This document shows positions 44,357 through 51,019 of a stretch of 51,019 nt of DNA, one piece after another. The notes beneath the pieces were generated by a model, which saw only the letters and a list, made by a program, of their open reading frames with translations, had not been told where the DNA came from and did no database searches. The stretch is taken from positions 1 through 51,019 of the forward strand of contig JACQZW010000017.1 of NCBI GenBank assembly GCA_016213675.1, given 5' to 3'. Numbering within the stretch: position 1 is the first letter of the stretch; every line of letters starts with the position of its first letter. The translations under genes and the position numbers were made by a program. The stretch is from Acidobacteriota bacterium (GTDB lineage: Bacteria; Acidobacteriota; Thermoanaerobaculia; Thermoanaerobaculales; Thermoanaerobaculaceae).

Positions 44357-45153
44357 GGCCTCCTTCCCGTGCGGCCGAGCAGGAGCAACTCGATGAGGAG
44401 GTCGCGCAGCGACGTGCGGTCCAGGTTGGGGTGCAGCCGGCCGCCCTCGGCCACCGACATCGCGCCGCGCTCCTCGGAGACCACCACGACGACGGCATCG
44501 GTCTCCTCGCTGATCCCGAGGGCGGCGCGGTGGCGGGAGCCGTACTCGGTGGTCAGGTCGGGGCGCGTGGACAGGGGCAGGAAGCAGCTCGCCGCCGCGA
44601 TCCGGTTGCCCTGCACCACGGCGGCGCCGTCGTGGAGCGGCGTCCCCGGGGTGAATAGGTTGACCAGCAGGTCGTAGGACAGCCGGGCGTCGAGCGGCAC
44701 GCCGGTCTCGACGAAGGCGCGCAGCCCCTCGTCGCGCTCGATGACCATGAGCGCCCCGTACCGCCGCGACACCAGCGTCTCGCAGGCCAACACGATGTCG
44801 TTGATCAGCACCTGGCGGGGCGAGAGCTGCGACGCCCAGCGCAGCAACGGCGTCCGGCCGACGGCGGCGAGGATCCGGCGGATCTCGTGCTGGAACACCA
44901 CGATGATCGCGAACGGCAGGTAGAAGAGCATCTCCCGAAGGACGGTGGAGAGGGTGATGAGGTCGAGCGCCGTGGCCGCCAGGTAGGTCGCGGTGAGGAC
45001 CAGGATCCCCCACAGGATCGAGGTGCCGCGCGTCCCCTTGATGACCACCAGGAGGAGGTAGAAGAGGATCGCGACGAGCGCGACGTCGACGAGGTCGCGG
45101 GCCGAGACCTCGAGCTGGGTGAGGGCGCGGAGGGCGGCGACGATCGAGGTCAT
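44353..45153 (-). CDS. cdaA: Diadenylate cyclase CdaA
   Basis: Makes the second messenger c-di-AMP from two ATP. The 266-residue protein has three N-terminal transmembrane helices (about 20-90) and a DAC domain with the catalytic DGA (175-177, PLHDGAAVV) and RHR (207-209, YGSRHRAALG) motifs intact. It overlaps folP and ybbR by 4 bp each, so the unit is tightly coupled. c-di-AMP commonly controls potassium and osmotic balance and wall integrity. Confidence 0.96.
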   Translation of the reverse strand: MTSIVAALRALTQLEVSARDLVDVALVAILFYLLLVVIKGTRGTSILWGILVLTATYLAATALDLITLSTVLREMLFYLPFAIIVVFQHEIRRILAAVGRTPLLRWASQLSPRQVLINDIVLACETLVSRRYGALMVIERDEGLRAFVETGVPLDARLSYDLLVNLFTPGTPLHDGAAVVQGNRIAAASCFLPLSTRPDLTTEYGSRHRAALGISEETDAVVVVVSEERGAMSVAEGGRLHPNLDRTSLRDLLIELLLLGRTGRRP

Positions 45154-45983
45154 GCCGCCCCCTCGAGCGCGGCGGCGACGGTCAGGAACTGCACGGTGTC
45201 GGCCACATCGTGGACCCGGACCACCACGCGGGGCAGGCGCGCGGTCGCCGCCAGCGCGGCGAGGGAGCCGGGCAGGCGATCGTCCACGGCGGCCCCGGTC
45301 AGCCGGCCGATGAACGACTTGCGCGAGACGCCGACGACGATCGGGTGGCCGAGGGCAGCGAGATCCGGCAGCGCCCGCAGGAGGGCGAGGTTGTCGCCGA
45401 GGTCCTTGCCGAAGCCGATTCCCGGGTCGAGGAAGACCCGGTGGGCCGGGATGTCGGCGGCGCGCGCGGCGGCCGCGCGGTCGCGGAGGAAGGCGTGCAC
45501 CTCGGCGACCACGTCGGCGTACCCCGTCTCGGACTGCATCGTGGATGGGTCGCCGCGCATGTGCATGAGGACGACCGCGGCGCCGCGCGCGGCGACGAGC
45601 TGGAGCATGGCCGGATCGCGACCCGCGGCGACGTCGTTGACGAGCCTTGCGCCGGCGTCGAGCGCCGCCGCCGCGACCGCGGCCTTCGCGGTGTCCACCG
45701 AGATCAGGGTGCCGGGGAGCTCGCGCGCCAGCGCCGCGATGACCGGGACGACCCGTTCCGTCTCGTTCGCGGCCGAGACTGGCTCGGCGCCCGGCCGGGT
45801 CGACTCGCCGCCCACGTCGACGACGCTGGCCCCCTGCGCCGCGAGGCGGACACCGTGCCGGACCGCGTCGGACCGCTCGGCGAAACGGCCGCCGTCGGCG
45901 AACGAGTCCGGGGTGACGTTGACGATCCCCATCACCACCGGCCGTCGGAGCTCCCACAGCGCCGCGATCTTCTCATCCAGCAC
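45150..45983 (-). CDS. folP: Dihydropteroate synthase
   Basis: Condenses dihydropterin pyrophosphate with p-aminobenzoate in folate synthesis. The 277-residue TIM barrel shows the signatures VMGIVNVTPDSFADGG, DVGGESTRPGAEPV, a VNDVAAG motif, LMHMRGDPSTMQ, FLDPGIGFGKDLGDN and GVSRKSFIG. GTG 45983 lies 6 nt after a TAAAGT box, and is the first gene of the five-gene operon. Its place next to cdaA is a known conserved arrangement. Confidence 0.96.
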   Translation of the reverse strand: MLDEKIAALWELRRPVVMGIVNVTPDSFADGGRFAERSDAVRHGVRLAAQGASVVDVGGESTRPGAEPVSAANETERVVPVIAALARELPGTLISVDTAKAAVAAAALDAGARLVNDVAAGRDPAMLQLVAARGAAVVLMHMRGDPSTMQSETGYADVVAEVHAFLRDRAAAARAADIPAHRVFLDPGIGFGKDLGDNLALLRALPDLAALGHPIVVGVSRKSFIGRLTGAAVDDRLPGSLAALAATARLPRVVVRVHDVADTVQFLTVAAALEGAA

Positions 45984-45989
45984 GGCGCC

Positions 45990-45995
45990 ACTTTA
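45990..45995 (-). promoter_or_regulatory. Candidate -10 box, leaderless folP operon
   Basis: TAAAGT on the minus strand, 6 nt before GTG 45983. Confidence 0.5.
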
Positions 45996-46096
45996 CAGGA
46001 GCGGGCGCCCCGGCGAAAAGGCGCGGCCCGCGCAGACCACGTCGCATCGCCACGGCCTTTTTGCTATGGTTCGCCCTCGTGGTCCGGAGGTCAGGC

Positions 46097-47575
46097 ATGA
46101 AACGTGGGATTCTCGGGGTGCTCGCGCTGGCGGTGGCCAGCGTCGCGACGGCGCAGGGGGTGCAGGACATGGCCCGCCGGTTCGGGTCCGCCTACCTCCC
46201 CTACATGCCCGGCGCGACCGTCAAGGCCGACGTGAACCGCGAGGCCGTCACCGCGTTCGGGCCGTACCTGACGATGACCGTCGTCAAGCAGAGCGCGCGT
46301 CCCGACCGCAAGGAGCAGACCGGCATGCTCGTCGACCCGCAGAGCAAGACGGCCGCTGTCGGCATCGTCGTCCAGCTCCCCGAGGCCCAGCCGGCCGTCA
46401 CGCCCGACACCCTCCCGGCGTTCTGCGAGCAGTCGCTTCCCGAGCTCCTCCGCCGCGCCCTCAACTCCCAGGTCCGTCTGCGCTGGCCCGGGACGCCCAC
46501 GCGGATGACCGGCGTGGTCCCCCTGTCGGCGCTCGTGCAGACGGGCTTCGGCTGGATGAGCCTGCCGCTCGCCATCTCGGCCGACGGCCGTTGGCTGGTG
46601 GTCGGGGGGACCTGGGCGCTCGATCGCGACCCGCGGGCGGTCCGCCGCGAGGCGCTCGCCAACGCCAAGATCCAGTGGGATCCGGGACACGAGAACGCGG
46701 TGGTCAAGGTCGTCGAGTTCTCCGACTACCAGTGCCCGGCGTGCAAGCGCGAGTGGCTCGAGTACAAGCCGGTCTTCACCTCGTTCGGCGACAAGCTCCG
46801 CCACGGCATCGTCAACTTCCCGCTCACCTCCGCCCACCCGTGGGCGTTCAAGGCGTCTGTGGCGGGGCTCTCCATCGGCGACATCTGGCCCGAGGAGGTC
46901 GTCCCGTTCAAGGAGTTCATGTACGAGCAGCAGGCGACCGTCGATGCCTCGACTGTCGACGACGCCGTCTTCGCGTTCGTGCAGACCCGCTCGCTCGACG
47001 AGAAGGCCTTCCGGAGCTCCTACATGACCGAGGCCGCGATGGAGACGGTGCTGCGCCAGATGGAGCTGGGACACCGGCTCGGGGTCACCGGAACGCCGAC
47101 GTACTACGCCAACGGCGAGGCGCTCCCGCTGTTCGACCCCGAGTGGGCCAGCAAGCGGCTGCAGTCCATCATCGCCGCCGGCGGCATCCCCGAGAAGGCC
47201 GCCGAGATCGCCTACACCCCGCCGACCCCGGGGCCGGTGGCACCGGCCGCCGCGGCGACTCCCCCGCCACCGCCCGCGCCGAAGCCCCTGCCGAAGTACG
47301 GGGACAGGGCACAGGCGACAGAACGACAAGGCGCGGGCGGGGGCGCGATTCCGTCCCCTGTCGCCTTCTACTTCGCAACCTGGCGGACGACCTCCACGGC
47401 CAGGGCCATGAACGCCTTCGCGGCGGCCGACTCCGGGTGCGAGGCGACGATCGGCGTGCCCTCGTCGCCGCCGGAGACGATGGCGGGATCGATCGGCACG
47501 TCACCGAGGTACGGCACGCCCAGCTCCTCGGCGGTCTTCCGCCCGCCGCCCGTCTTGAAGATCGCCTCGCGGTGA
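46097..47575 (+). CDS. DsbA-like thiol-disulfide protein, extended C-terminus
   Basis: An exported protein with a signal peptide (KRGILGVLALAVASVATAQ), an N-terminal ~180-residue domain of unknown type, and a thioredoxin-fold domain. The CPAC active site is at 213-216 (FSDYQCPACKREW), and the cis-Pro lies in GVTGTPTYY. Likely acts on periplasmic disulfides. The C-terminus beyond about residue 400 is Pro/Ala-rich and then runs on antisense to mrp for 208 bp, so the original stop was probably lost. The gene is 492 residues as read. ATG 46097 has GGAGG upstream; an in-frame GTG at 46079, 8 nt after TATGGT, is the leaderless alternative. Confidence 0.85.
   Translation: MKRGILGVLALAVASVATAQGVQDMARRFGSAYLPYMPGATVKADVNREAVTAFGPYLTMTVVKQSARPDRKEQTGMLVDPQSKTAAVGIVVQLPEAQPAVTPDTLPAFCEQSLPELLRRALNSQVRLRWPGTPTRMTGVVPLSALVQTGFGWMSLPLAISADGRWLVVGGTWALDRDPRAVRREALANAKIQWDPGHENAVVKVVEFSDYQCPACKREWLEYKPVFTSFGDKLRHGIVNFPLTSAHPWAFKASVAGLSIGDIWPEEVVPFKEFMYEQQATVDASTVDDAVFAFVQTRSLDEKAFRSSYMTEAAMETVLRQMELGHRLGVTGTPTYYANGEALPLFDPEWASKRLQSIIAAGGIPEKAAEIAYTPPTPGPVAPAAAATPPPPPAPKPLPKYGDRAQATERQGAGGGAIPSPVAFYFATWRTTSTARAMNAFAAADSGCEATIGVPSSPPETMAGSIGTSPRYGTPSSSAVFRPPPVLKIASR
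47301..47366. terminator. Nested inverted repeat at the convergent DsbA-like/mrp ends
   Basis: GGGGAC (47301-47306) pairs GTCCCC (47353-47358), and AGGCGACAG (47313-47321) pairs CTGTCGCCT (47358-47366). It lies just beyond the mrp stop and inside the extended DsbA-like frame. Confidence 0.45.
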
Positions 47576-48408
47576 CCGCACTGCGGGCAGACGTACGCCG
47601 ACATGTTCTCGATCACGCCGAGCAGCGGGACGTTGACCTTCCTGAACATCAATAGGCCCTTGCGGGCGTCGATGAGGGCGACGTCCTGGGGCGTCGTGAC
47701 GATCACCGCGCCGTCCAGCGGCACCTGCTGCGTGAGCGTGAGCTGGGCGTCGCCCGTCCCCGGCGGCAGGTCGACGACGAGGTAGTCGAGCTCGCCCCAC
47801 TCCACGTCCTCGAGGAACTGCTGCAGCGCCTTCATCACCATCGGGCCGCGCCAGATCACCGGGGTATCGGGGTCCATCAGGAAGCCGAGCGACATCACCG
47901 CCACGCCGTTGCCGTCGACGGGGAGGATCTTCTCGGCGTCGTTCACGCGCGGCGGCTCGGTGCAGCCCATCATGAGCTGCTGCGACGGCCCGTAGATGTC
48001 GGCGTCGAGCAGGCCCACCGTGTGGCCGAGACGCTTGAGAGCGAGCGCGAGGTTGGCCGCCACCGTCGACTTCCCGACCCCACCCTTTCCAGACGCCACC
48101 GCGATCTTGTACTTCACGCCGGGGAGCAGCTTGGGCTTCGGCGGCGCGGCGGCCGCCTGCGGCGACACCACCTCCACCGACAGCTCCACCCTTCCCACCC
48201 CGGGCAACGCCTCGACGGCGGCGCGGGCGTCGGTCTCGACCCGGGTGCCGGCCTCGGCGTTCCCGGTCGTGATGACGATCTCGACCCGCACGGCGTCGCC
48301 GTCGATCGCCACGGCCTTGACGAAGCCGAACGACACGATGTCCCGGGACAGCCCGGGGAACTTGACCTTCTTCAGCGCCTCACGAACGGCGTTCTCTGTC
48401 ACTGCCAT
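47368..48408 (-). CDS. Mrp/NBP35-family iron-sulfur cluster carrier ATPase
   Basis: A 346-residue P-loop ATPase that carries iron-sulfur clusters to apoproteins. An N-terminal MIP18-type domain (residues 5-80) precedes the deviant Walker A SGKGGVGKST (106-115). The switch block VVDLPPGTGDAQLTL and the CxxC (YVCPQCGH, about 250) that bridges a cluster between subunits follow. It forms a unit with the MIP18-family gene 94 bp upstream and plsC. ATG 48408 follows GGAGG by 7 nt. Confidence 0.94.
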   Translation of the reverse strand: MAVTENAVREALKKVKFPGLSRDIVSFGFVKAVAIDGDAVRVEIVITTGNAEAGTRVETDARAAVEALPGVGRVELSVEVVSPQAAAAPPKPKLLPGVKYKIAVASGKGGVGKSTVAANLALALKRLGHTVGLLDADIYGPSQQLMMGCTEPPRVNDAEKILPVDGNGVAVMSLGFLMDPDTPVIWRGPMVMKALQQFLEDVEWGELDYLVVDLPPGTGDAQLTLTQQVPLDGAVIVTTPQDVALIDARKGLLMFRKVNVPLLGVIENMSAYVCPQCGHREAIFKTGGGRKTAEELGVPYLGDVPIDPAIVSGGDEGTPIVASHPESAAAKAFMALAVEVVRQVAK

Positions 48409-48502
48409 TGTCCAGCCTCCATCGAGTCGCAACGCTGACGCGAAGACGCGAGGGCGCCGCGAGCCGCAGCTTCACCGCGTCTCCCCGTCGGCGCGTCGAT
48501 CG

Positions 48503-48805
48503 TCAGTTCCAACCCAGGCGCTTCTGCACCTCGGGTGACGCCATCCCCGGGTTCCACGGCGGGTCCCAGACGATCTCGACCTGCACGTCGGTGGCGCCGG
48601 TCAGGCGCTGGATCGCCTCTCGGGCGTCGTCGGAGATGCGGCGCACCAGCGGGCATCCCCGCGTGGTGAGCGTGAGCTGCACACGGACACGGCCCGGCTC
48701 GGCGGTTTCAACGCCGTAGACGAGCCCGAGGTCGACCACGGAGAACGGGATCTCGGGGTCCATCACGGTCCCGAGCGCTTGCCAGACCTTCTCTTCACTG
48801 ACCAT
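48503..48805 (-). CDS. MIP18 (DUF59) iron-sulfur assembly factor
   Basis: A 100-residue single-domain protein with DPEIPFSVVDLGLVYGV and TTRGCPLVRRI, the conserved Asp/Glu and Cys of the MIP18/SufT family, which helps mature iron-sulfur proteins. It ends with WDPPWNPGMAS, usual for the family. Start ATG 48805 has GGGGAG 8 nt upstream and comes 4 bp after the plsC stop. Its neighbour mrp carries its own N-terminal copy of the same domain. Confidence 0.9.
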   Translation of the reverse strand: MVSEEKVWQALGTVMDPEIPFSVVDLGLVYGVETAEPGRVRVQLTLTTRGCPLVRRISDDAREAIQRLTGATDVQVEIVWDPPWNPGMASPEVQKRLGWN

Positions 48806-48809
48806 CGAC

Positions 48810-49580
48810 TCACTCCCCGGCGGCGGCTTCCTCGCCACCACCGACAACGCGAACCGCGCCCGCGGGATTGCCGCGCAGCGCCTCCATCTGCACCCTGACC
48901 TGCTCCATGAGCTCGGCCTTGGCGGTGACGCCGCGCCCCTCGGTGGGGATCGGCTCGCCGAAGCGGACCGTCACGCGGCCGGGGCGGACGAGGTAGTTGT
49001 GCTTCGGCATGCAGCGCCGGGCACCGTCGAGGCCGACCGGCACGATGGGCAGCCCGGCCTTGATGGCGATGAGGAAGCCGCCGCGCTGGAACGGCAGCAG
49101 GTTGCCGTCCGGCGTGCGCGTCTCCTCCGGGAACACCAGCACCGACCGGCCGGCACGGATGCGCGCCGCCGCGTCCTCGAACGACTTGATCGCGGTGCGC
49201 CGGTTCTCCCGGTCGACCGGGATGAACCCCATCGCCCGCATCGCCCAGCCGAGGAATGGGATGGAAAACAGCGCCTTCTTGGCCAGGAACCGCACTTGCC
49301 CCGGGATCGCCACCAGGAGCACCGGGATGTCGATCCACGACTCGTGGTTCGACATGAACACCACGGGTCCGGGGAGCGGCACCCGGTCGGCGTGCTCCAC
49401 CCTGACGCGGACGAACGCGGCCCAGCAGATGATCCGGGCCCACAGCCACGCCCCCTTCCGCGTCCAGTCGCCCTTCGGCGGGATCTGGCCGACGACCGCG
49501 CCGTAGCTGCCCATCACGATCGTGTCGACGATGGTGACGAGCGCAGCGAACAGGGTCACGAGGACGTGGATGACGACCAC
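48810..49580 (-). CDS. plsC: 1-acylglycerol-3-phosphate O-acyltransferase (PlsC family)
   Basis: Adds the second acyl chain to lysophosphatidic acid. The 256-residue protein has an N-terminal membrane helix and the catalytic HX4D in NHESWID, then PFLGWAMRAMGFIPVDR, FPEETRT (the EGTR-type motif, Glu variant) and PVGLDGARRC. GTG 49580 is chosen for the TACAAT box 7 nt upstream; longer in-frame starts would read through that box. First gene of the plsC-MIP18-mrp unit. Confidence 0.92.
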   Translation of the reverse strand: MVVIHVLVTLFAALVTIVDTIVMGSYGAVVGQIPPKGDWTRKGAWLWARIICWAAFVRVRVEHADRVPLPGPVVFMSNHESWIDIPVLLVAIPGQVRFLAKKALFSIPFLGWAMRAMGFIPVDRENRRTAIKSFEDAAARIRAGRSVLVFPEETRTPDGNLLPFQRGGFLIAIKAGLPIVPVGLDGARRCMPKHNYLVRPGRVTVRFGEPIPTEGRGVTAKAELMEQVRVQMEALRGNPAGAVRVVGGGEEAAAGE

Positions 49581-49587
49581 CGGGAGG

Positions 49588-49593
49588 ATTGTA
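49588..49593 (-). promoter_or_regulatory. Candidate -10 box, leaderless plsC
   Basis: TACAAT on the minus strand, 7 nt before GTG 49580. Confidence 0.5.
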
Positions 49594-49650
49594 CCCTCCC
49601 GCCCTCCCGGTCTCGTCTGACTTGGAGGCCCTGTCCCCAGACGTGCCGCC

Positions 49651-49674
49651 AATCACGGACCCAGGTCCGTCCCC
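49651..49674. repeat. Small palindrome, left copy
   Basis: AATCACGGACCCAGGTCCGT followed by CCCC; ACGGACC pairs GGTCCGT. A second copy with one change lies at 49823-49846. Confidence 0.7.
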
Positions 49675-49759
49675 TCGTCGCCCACCGTCAAGGCGGGCGG
49701 GGGCGCCCTCTTCTGCCTGGAGTGGGTCGACGGTGATGGCGTGCTAGTCGACCCTGCCT

Positions 49760-49787
49760 GTCATCCTGAGCGCAGCGAAGGATCCCG
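49760..49787. repeat. Single arm of the REP-like element
   Basis: GTCATCCTGAGCGCAGCGAA then GGATCCCG; matches the left arm of 30030-30153. Confidence 0.7.
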
Positions 49788-49822
49788 TCGCGCTTGGCGA
49801 GCCTGCCCCACGGCTTTCCCCG

Positions 49823-50234
49823 AATCACGGACCGAGGTCCGTCCCCGTGTATGGCCGCCCCTGTGGCGGGCTTGCGCCGCCCGTCGCGCCTCCGCGCTCC
49901 GGTCGGCGCGATCCTCCGCGCGCGACCGAGCAGGCCGGCTCGCCGTGGGGCCCCTCGGTGTTGCGTACAACTACCCGGTCATCGTGGTCAGCCTCCATGC
50001 ACAGCCTCCGCCCGGCCACCTCGGCTCCGGGCTCAGGCACTGCATGCCGCTTCACGCCCCCCTCCCAACCTCCGCGCGGTCCCTCGTCGCTGCGCTCCTC
50101 GGGCCACCGATACCCCACGGCGATCCGGCCGCTCGGTGACCCGCGCGCTGCGGATTTATGGCCTCGCCATAGGAGCGGCGGGGTTTTTCTCCCCCTCCCA
50201 CCCAGGCGCCCCGCTCCCGTCCCCCGCCCAGCCC
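49823..50234 (-). ncRNA. Structured repeat element A (possible non-coding RNA), reads leftward
   Basis: On the minus strand the element opens with GGGCTGGGCGGGGGACG, passes short perfect hairpins (GGGG/CCCC around AGAAAAA; TATGGC/GCCATA around GAG), and reaches GGGTCACCG and TCGGTGGCCCGAGGAGC. It continues about 280 bp more to a palindrome at 49823-49846. The first 150 bp match element B at 50870-51019. No conserved coding frame. The 770 bp gap between plsC and the TonB gene otherwise contains only the small repeats listed. Confidence 0.4.
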
Positions 50235-50354
50235 GGCAGGCCGCCTCGATTCCAGCCGCCACATGCTGGACGAGTCCCGTTGCATCCGTGCGCACAGCCA
50301 CTGCGCGCAAACCCATCCGTCGCGCTGATCAACCGCGTTGCAGGCAATCCTCGT

Positions 50355-50801
50355 TCAGCGGCTCGGGGTCGGCGAGGCCATAGGGGCGAAGGGTTCCGGA
50401 ACTTGGAACGTGATCGTGATCGTCCAGAACACGGGAATTCGCTTGCCATTGATTCTGGCGGGCTCGTAACGCCAACTCGCCACCGCCTCCACGGCGAGTG
50501 CGTCGAGGCGCTTGTCGGGCGACGAGAGGACCACAGGGTCGACGACCATTCCAGCCTTGTCGATCACCGCCTGAACAACAACGGGGCAAATCCCGCAACG
50601 ACGACCGTCCAACCAACTAGGGGCATCAGGCCTTGTCGCTCGTATAAAGACAGGGGCGACCACGCCCGGTCCCACGTGTATGTGTCTCGCTTCCGGATCC
50701 GCGAGCTCATAGGCTGTCGGGGTCGGAACCGGTGGCACGAGGGCGCCCGCGTTCCCTGCCGCCAAGGCGAGCGACATCAGCAGTCTAACGCGTAACGACA
50801 T
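50355..50801 (-). CDS. TonB C-terminal domain protein
   Basis: A 148-residue exported protein with a signal peptide (SLRVRLLMSLALAAGNAGA). The second half is a TonB C-terminal domain (VVQAVIDKAGMVVDPVVLSS, then ALAVEAVASWRYEPARINGK). It carries a CGIC pair just before the domain. It lacks the proline-rich spacer and stable anchor of true TonB, so it may be a periplasmic partner rather than an energy transducer. ATG 50801 follows GGAGG by 7 nt, with TACAAT at 50820-50825 giving a short leader. It lies between the outward-facing repeats A and B. Confidence 0.85.
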   Translation of the reverse strand: MSLRVRLLMSLALAAGNAGALVPPVPTPTAYELADPEARHIHVGPGVVAPVFIRATRPDAPSWLDGRRCGICPVVVQAVIDKAGMVVDPVVLSSPDKRLDALAVEAVASWRYEPARINGKRIPVFWTITITFQVPEPFAPMASPTPSR

Positions 50802-50819
50802 GCCCGGACCTCCATTCCG

Positions 50820-50825
50820 ATTGTA
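50820..50825 (-). promoter_or_regulatory. Candidate -10 box of the TonB-domain gene
   Basis: TACAAT on the minus strand, 18 nt before ATG 50801; the intervening leader holds GGAGG. Confidence 0.45.
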
Positions 50826-50869
50826 GTGCTGCCCTGCACCAGTGCCACCACTCCGCCGGTTCGGCCACG

Positions 50870-51019
50870 CGGGTGGGCGGGGGACGCGCGGGAGGCGAGC
50901 GGGCGGGTGGGGGAGTAAAGCCCGCCCCTGGGGTGCGCGGCCCATCTCTGCGGAGCGAGCGGGTCACCGGACGCGCGAGCCGCGATGGGGTGTCGGTGGC
51001 CCGAGGAGCAAAGCGACGA
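50870..51019 (+). ncRNA. Structured repeat element B, cut by the window edge, reads rightward
   Basis: Starts GGGTGGGCGGGGGACG like element A, then shares GGGTCACCG, ATGGGGT(G/A)TCGGTGG and CCCGAGGAGC with it in the same order, and stops at the window end. It is in inverted orientation to A. Confidence 0.4.

Noticed and set aside
49825..50316. 163-codon open frame across repeat element A
   Set aside because: Composition follows the repeat, not codon use; element B carries the same DNA with different frames.

Overview
The window is about 51 kb of very GC-rich bacterial DNA with coding density above 90 percent. It suggests a Gram-negative, diderm, menaquinone-using organism. Support comes from an LpxL-type acyltransferase, STN and TonB domains, an MqnE of the futalosine pathway, a propeller-sensor diguanylate cyclase and a DUF4388 protein. 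Together these fit an uncultivated Acidobacteriota-like lineage. That assignment is inference from gene content, because no rRNA is present.

Layout. 1-2.5 kb: start of a TauE/UreH-like membrane protein, then an ECF sigma / small membrane protein / tandem-STN operon lying between two copies of a ~200 bp repeat that includes the 3' end of glnS. 2.7-6.1 kb: glnS, gltX and a divergent tRNA-Gln. 6.3-12.7 kb: DUF4139 protein, outer-membrane-like lipoprotein, DUF4388 protein, LpxL-like acyltransferase, thiamine pyrophosphokinase. 12.8-15.4 kb: a Ser/Thr kinase with a C-terminal kinase domain, a DUF971 protein and inorganic pyrophosphatase. 15.5-21.6 kb: an exopolysaccharide operon with one polyprenyl-phosphate glycosylphosphotransferase and four GT4 enzymes. 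21.6-27.3 kb: a frameshifted gene, an enoyl-CoA hydratase, MqnE, two membrane proteins, a universal stress protein, tRNA-Val and tRNA-Asp.

27.3-30.2 kb is an accessory, visibly lower-GC island next to tRNA-Asp. It holds a small membrane protein, an intact AbiEi antitoxin, an AbiEii toxin with its middle deleted, a decayed AAA ATPase fragment and a palindromic repeat. 30.2-40.5 kb: a stand-alone molybdopterin oxidoreductase abutting a class A penicillin-binding protein, then a large propeller-sensor diguanylate cyclase and RecD2. 40.5-46 kb: a ferritin-like protein and an operon folP-cdaA-ybbR-glmM-GGDEF that joins folate, c-di-AMP, cell-wall precursor and c-di-GMP functions. 46-51 kb: a DsbA-like protein, Mrp, a MIP18-family protein, PlsC, and a TonB-domain protein flanked by two outward-facing copies of a structured repeat.

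Two patterns run through the whole window. First, at least 14 genes have a TANNNT box only 6-9 nt before the start codon, which implies widespread leaderless transcription and decides several GTG starts. Second, several convergent gene ends carry long inverted repeats unrelated to one another in sequence. The best candidates for something undescribed are the sigma/tandem-STN signalling unit and the structured repeat around the TonB gene.
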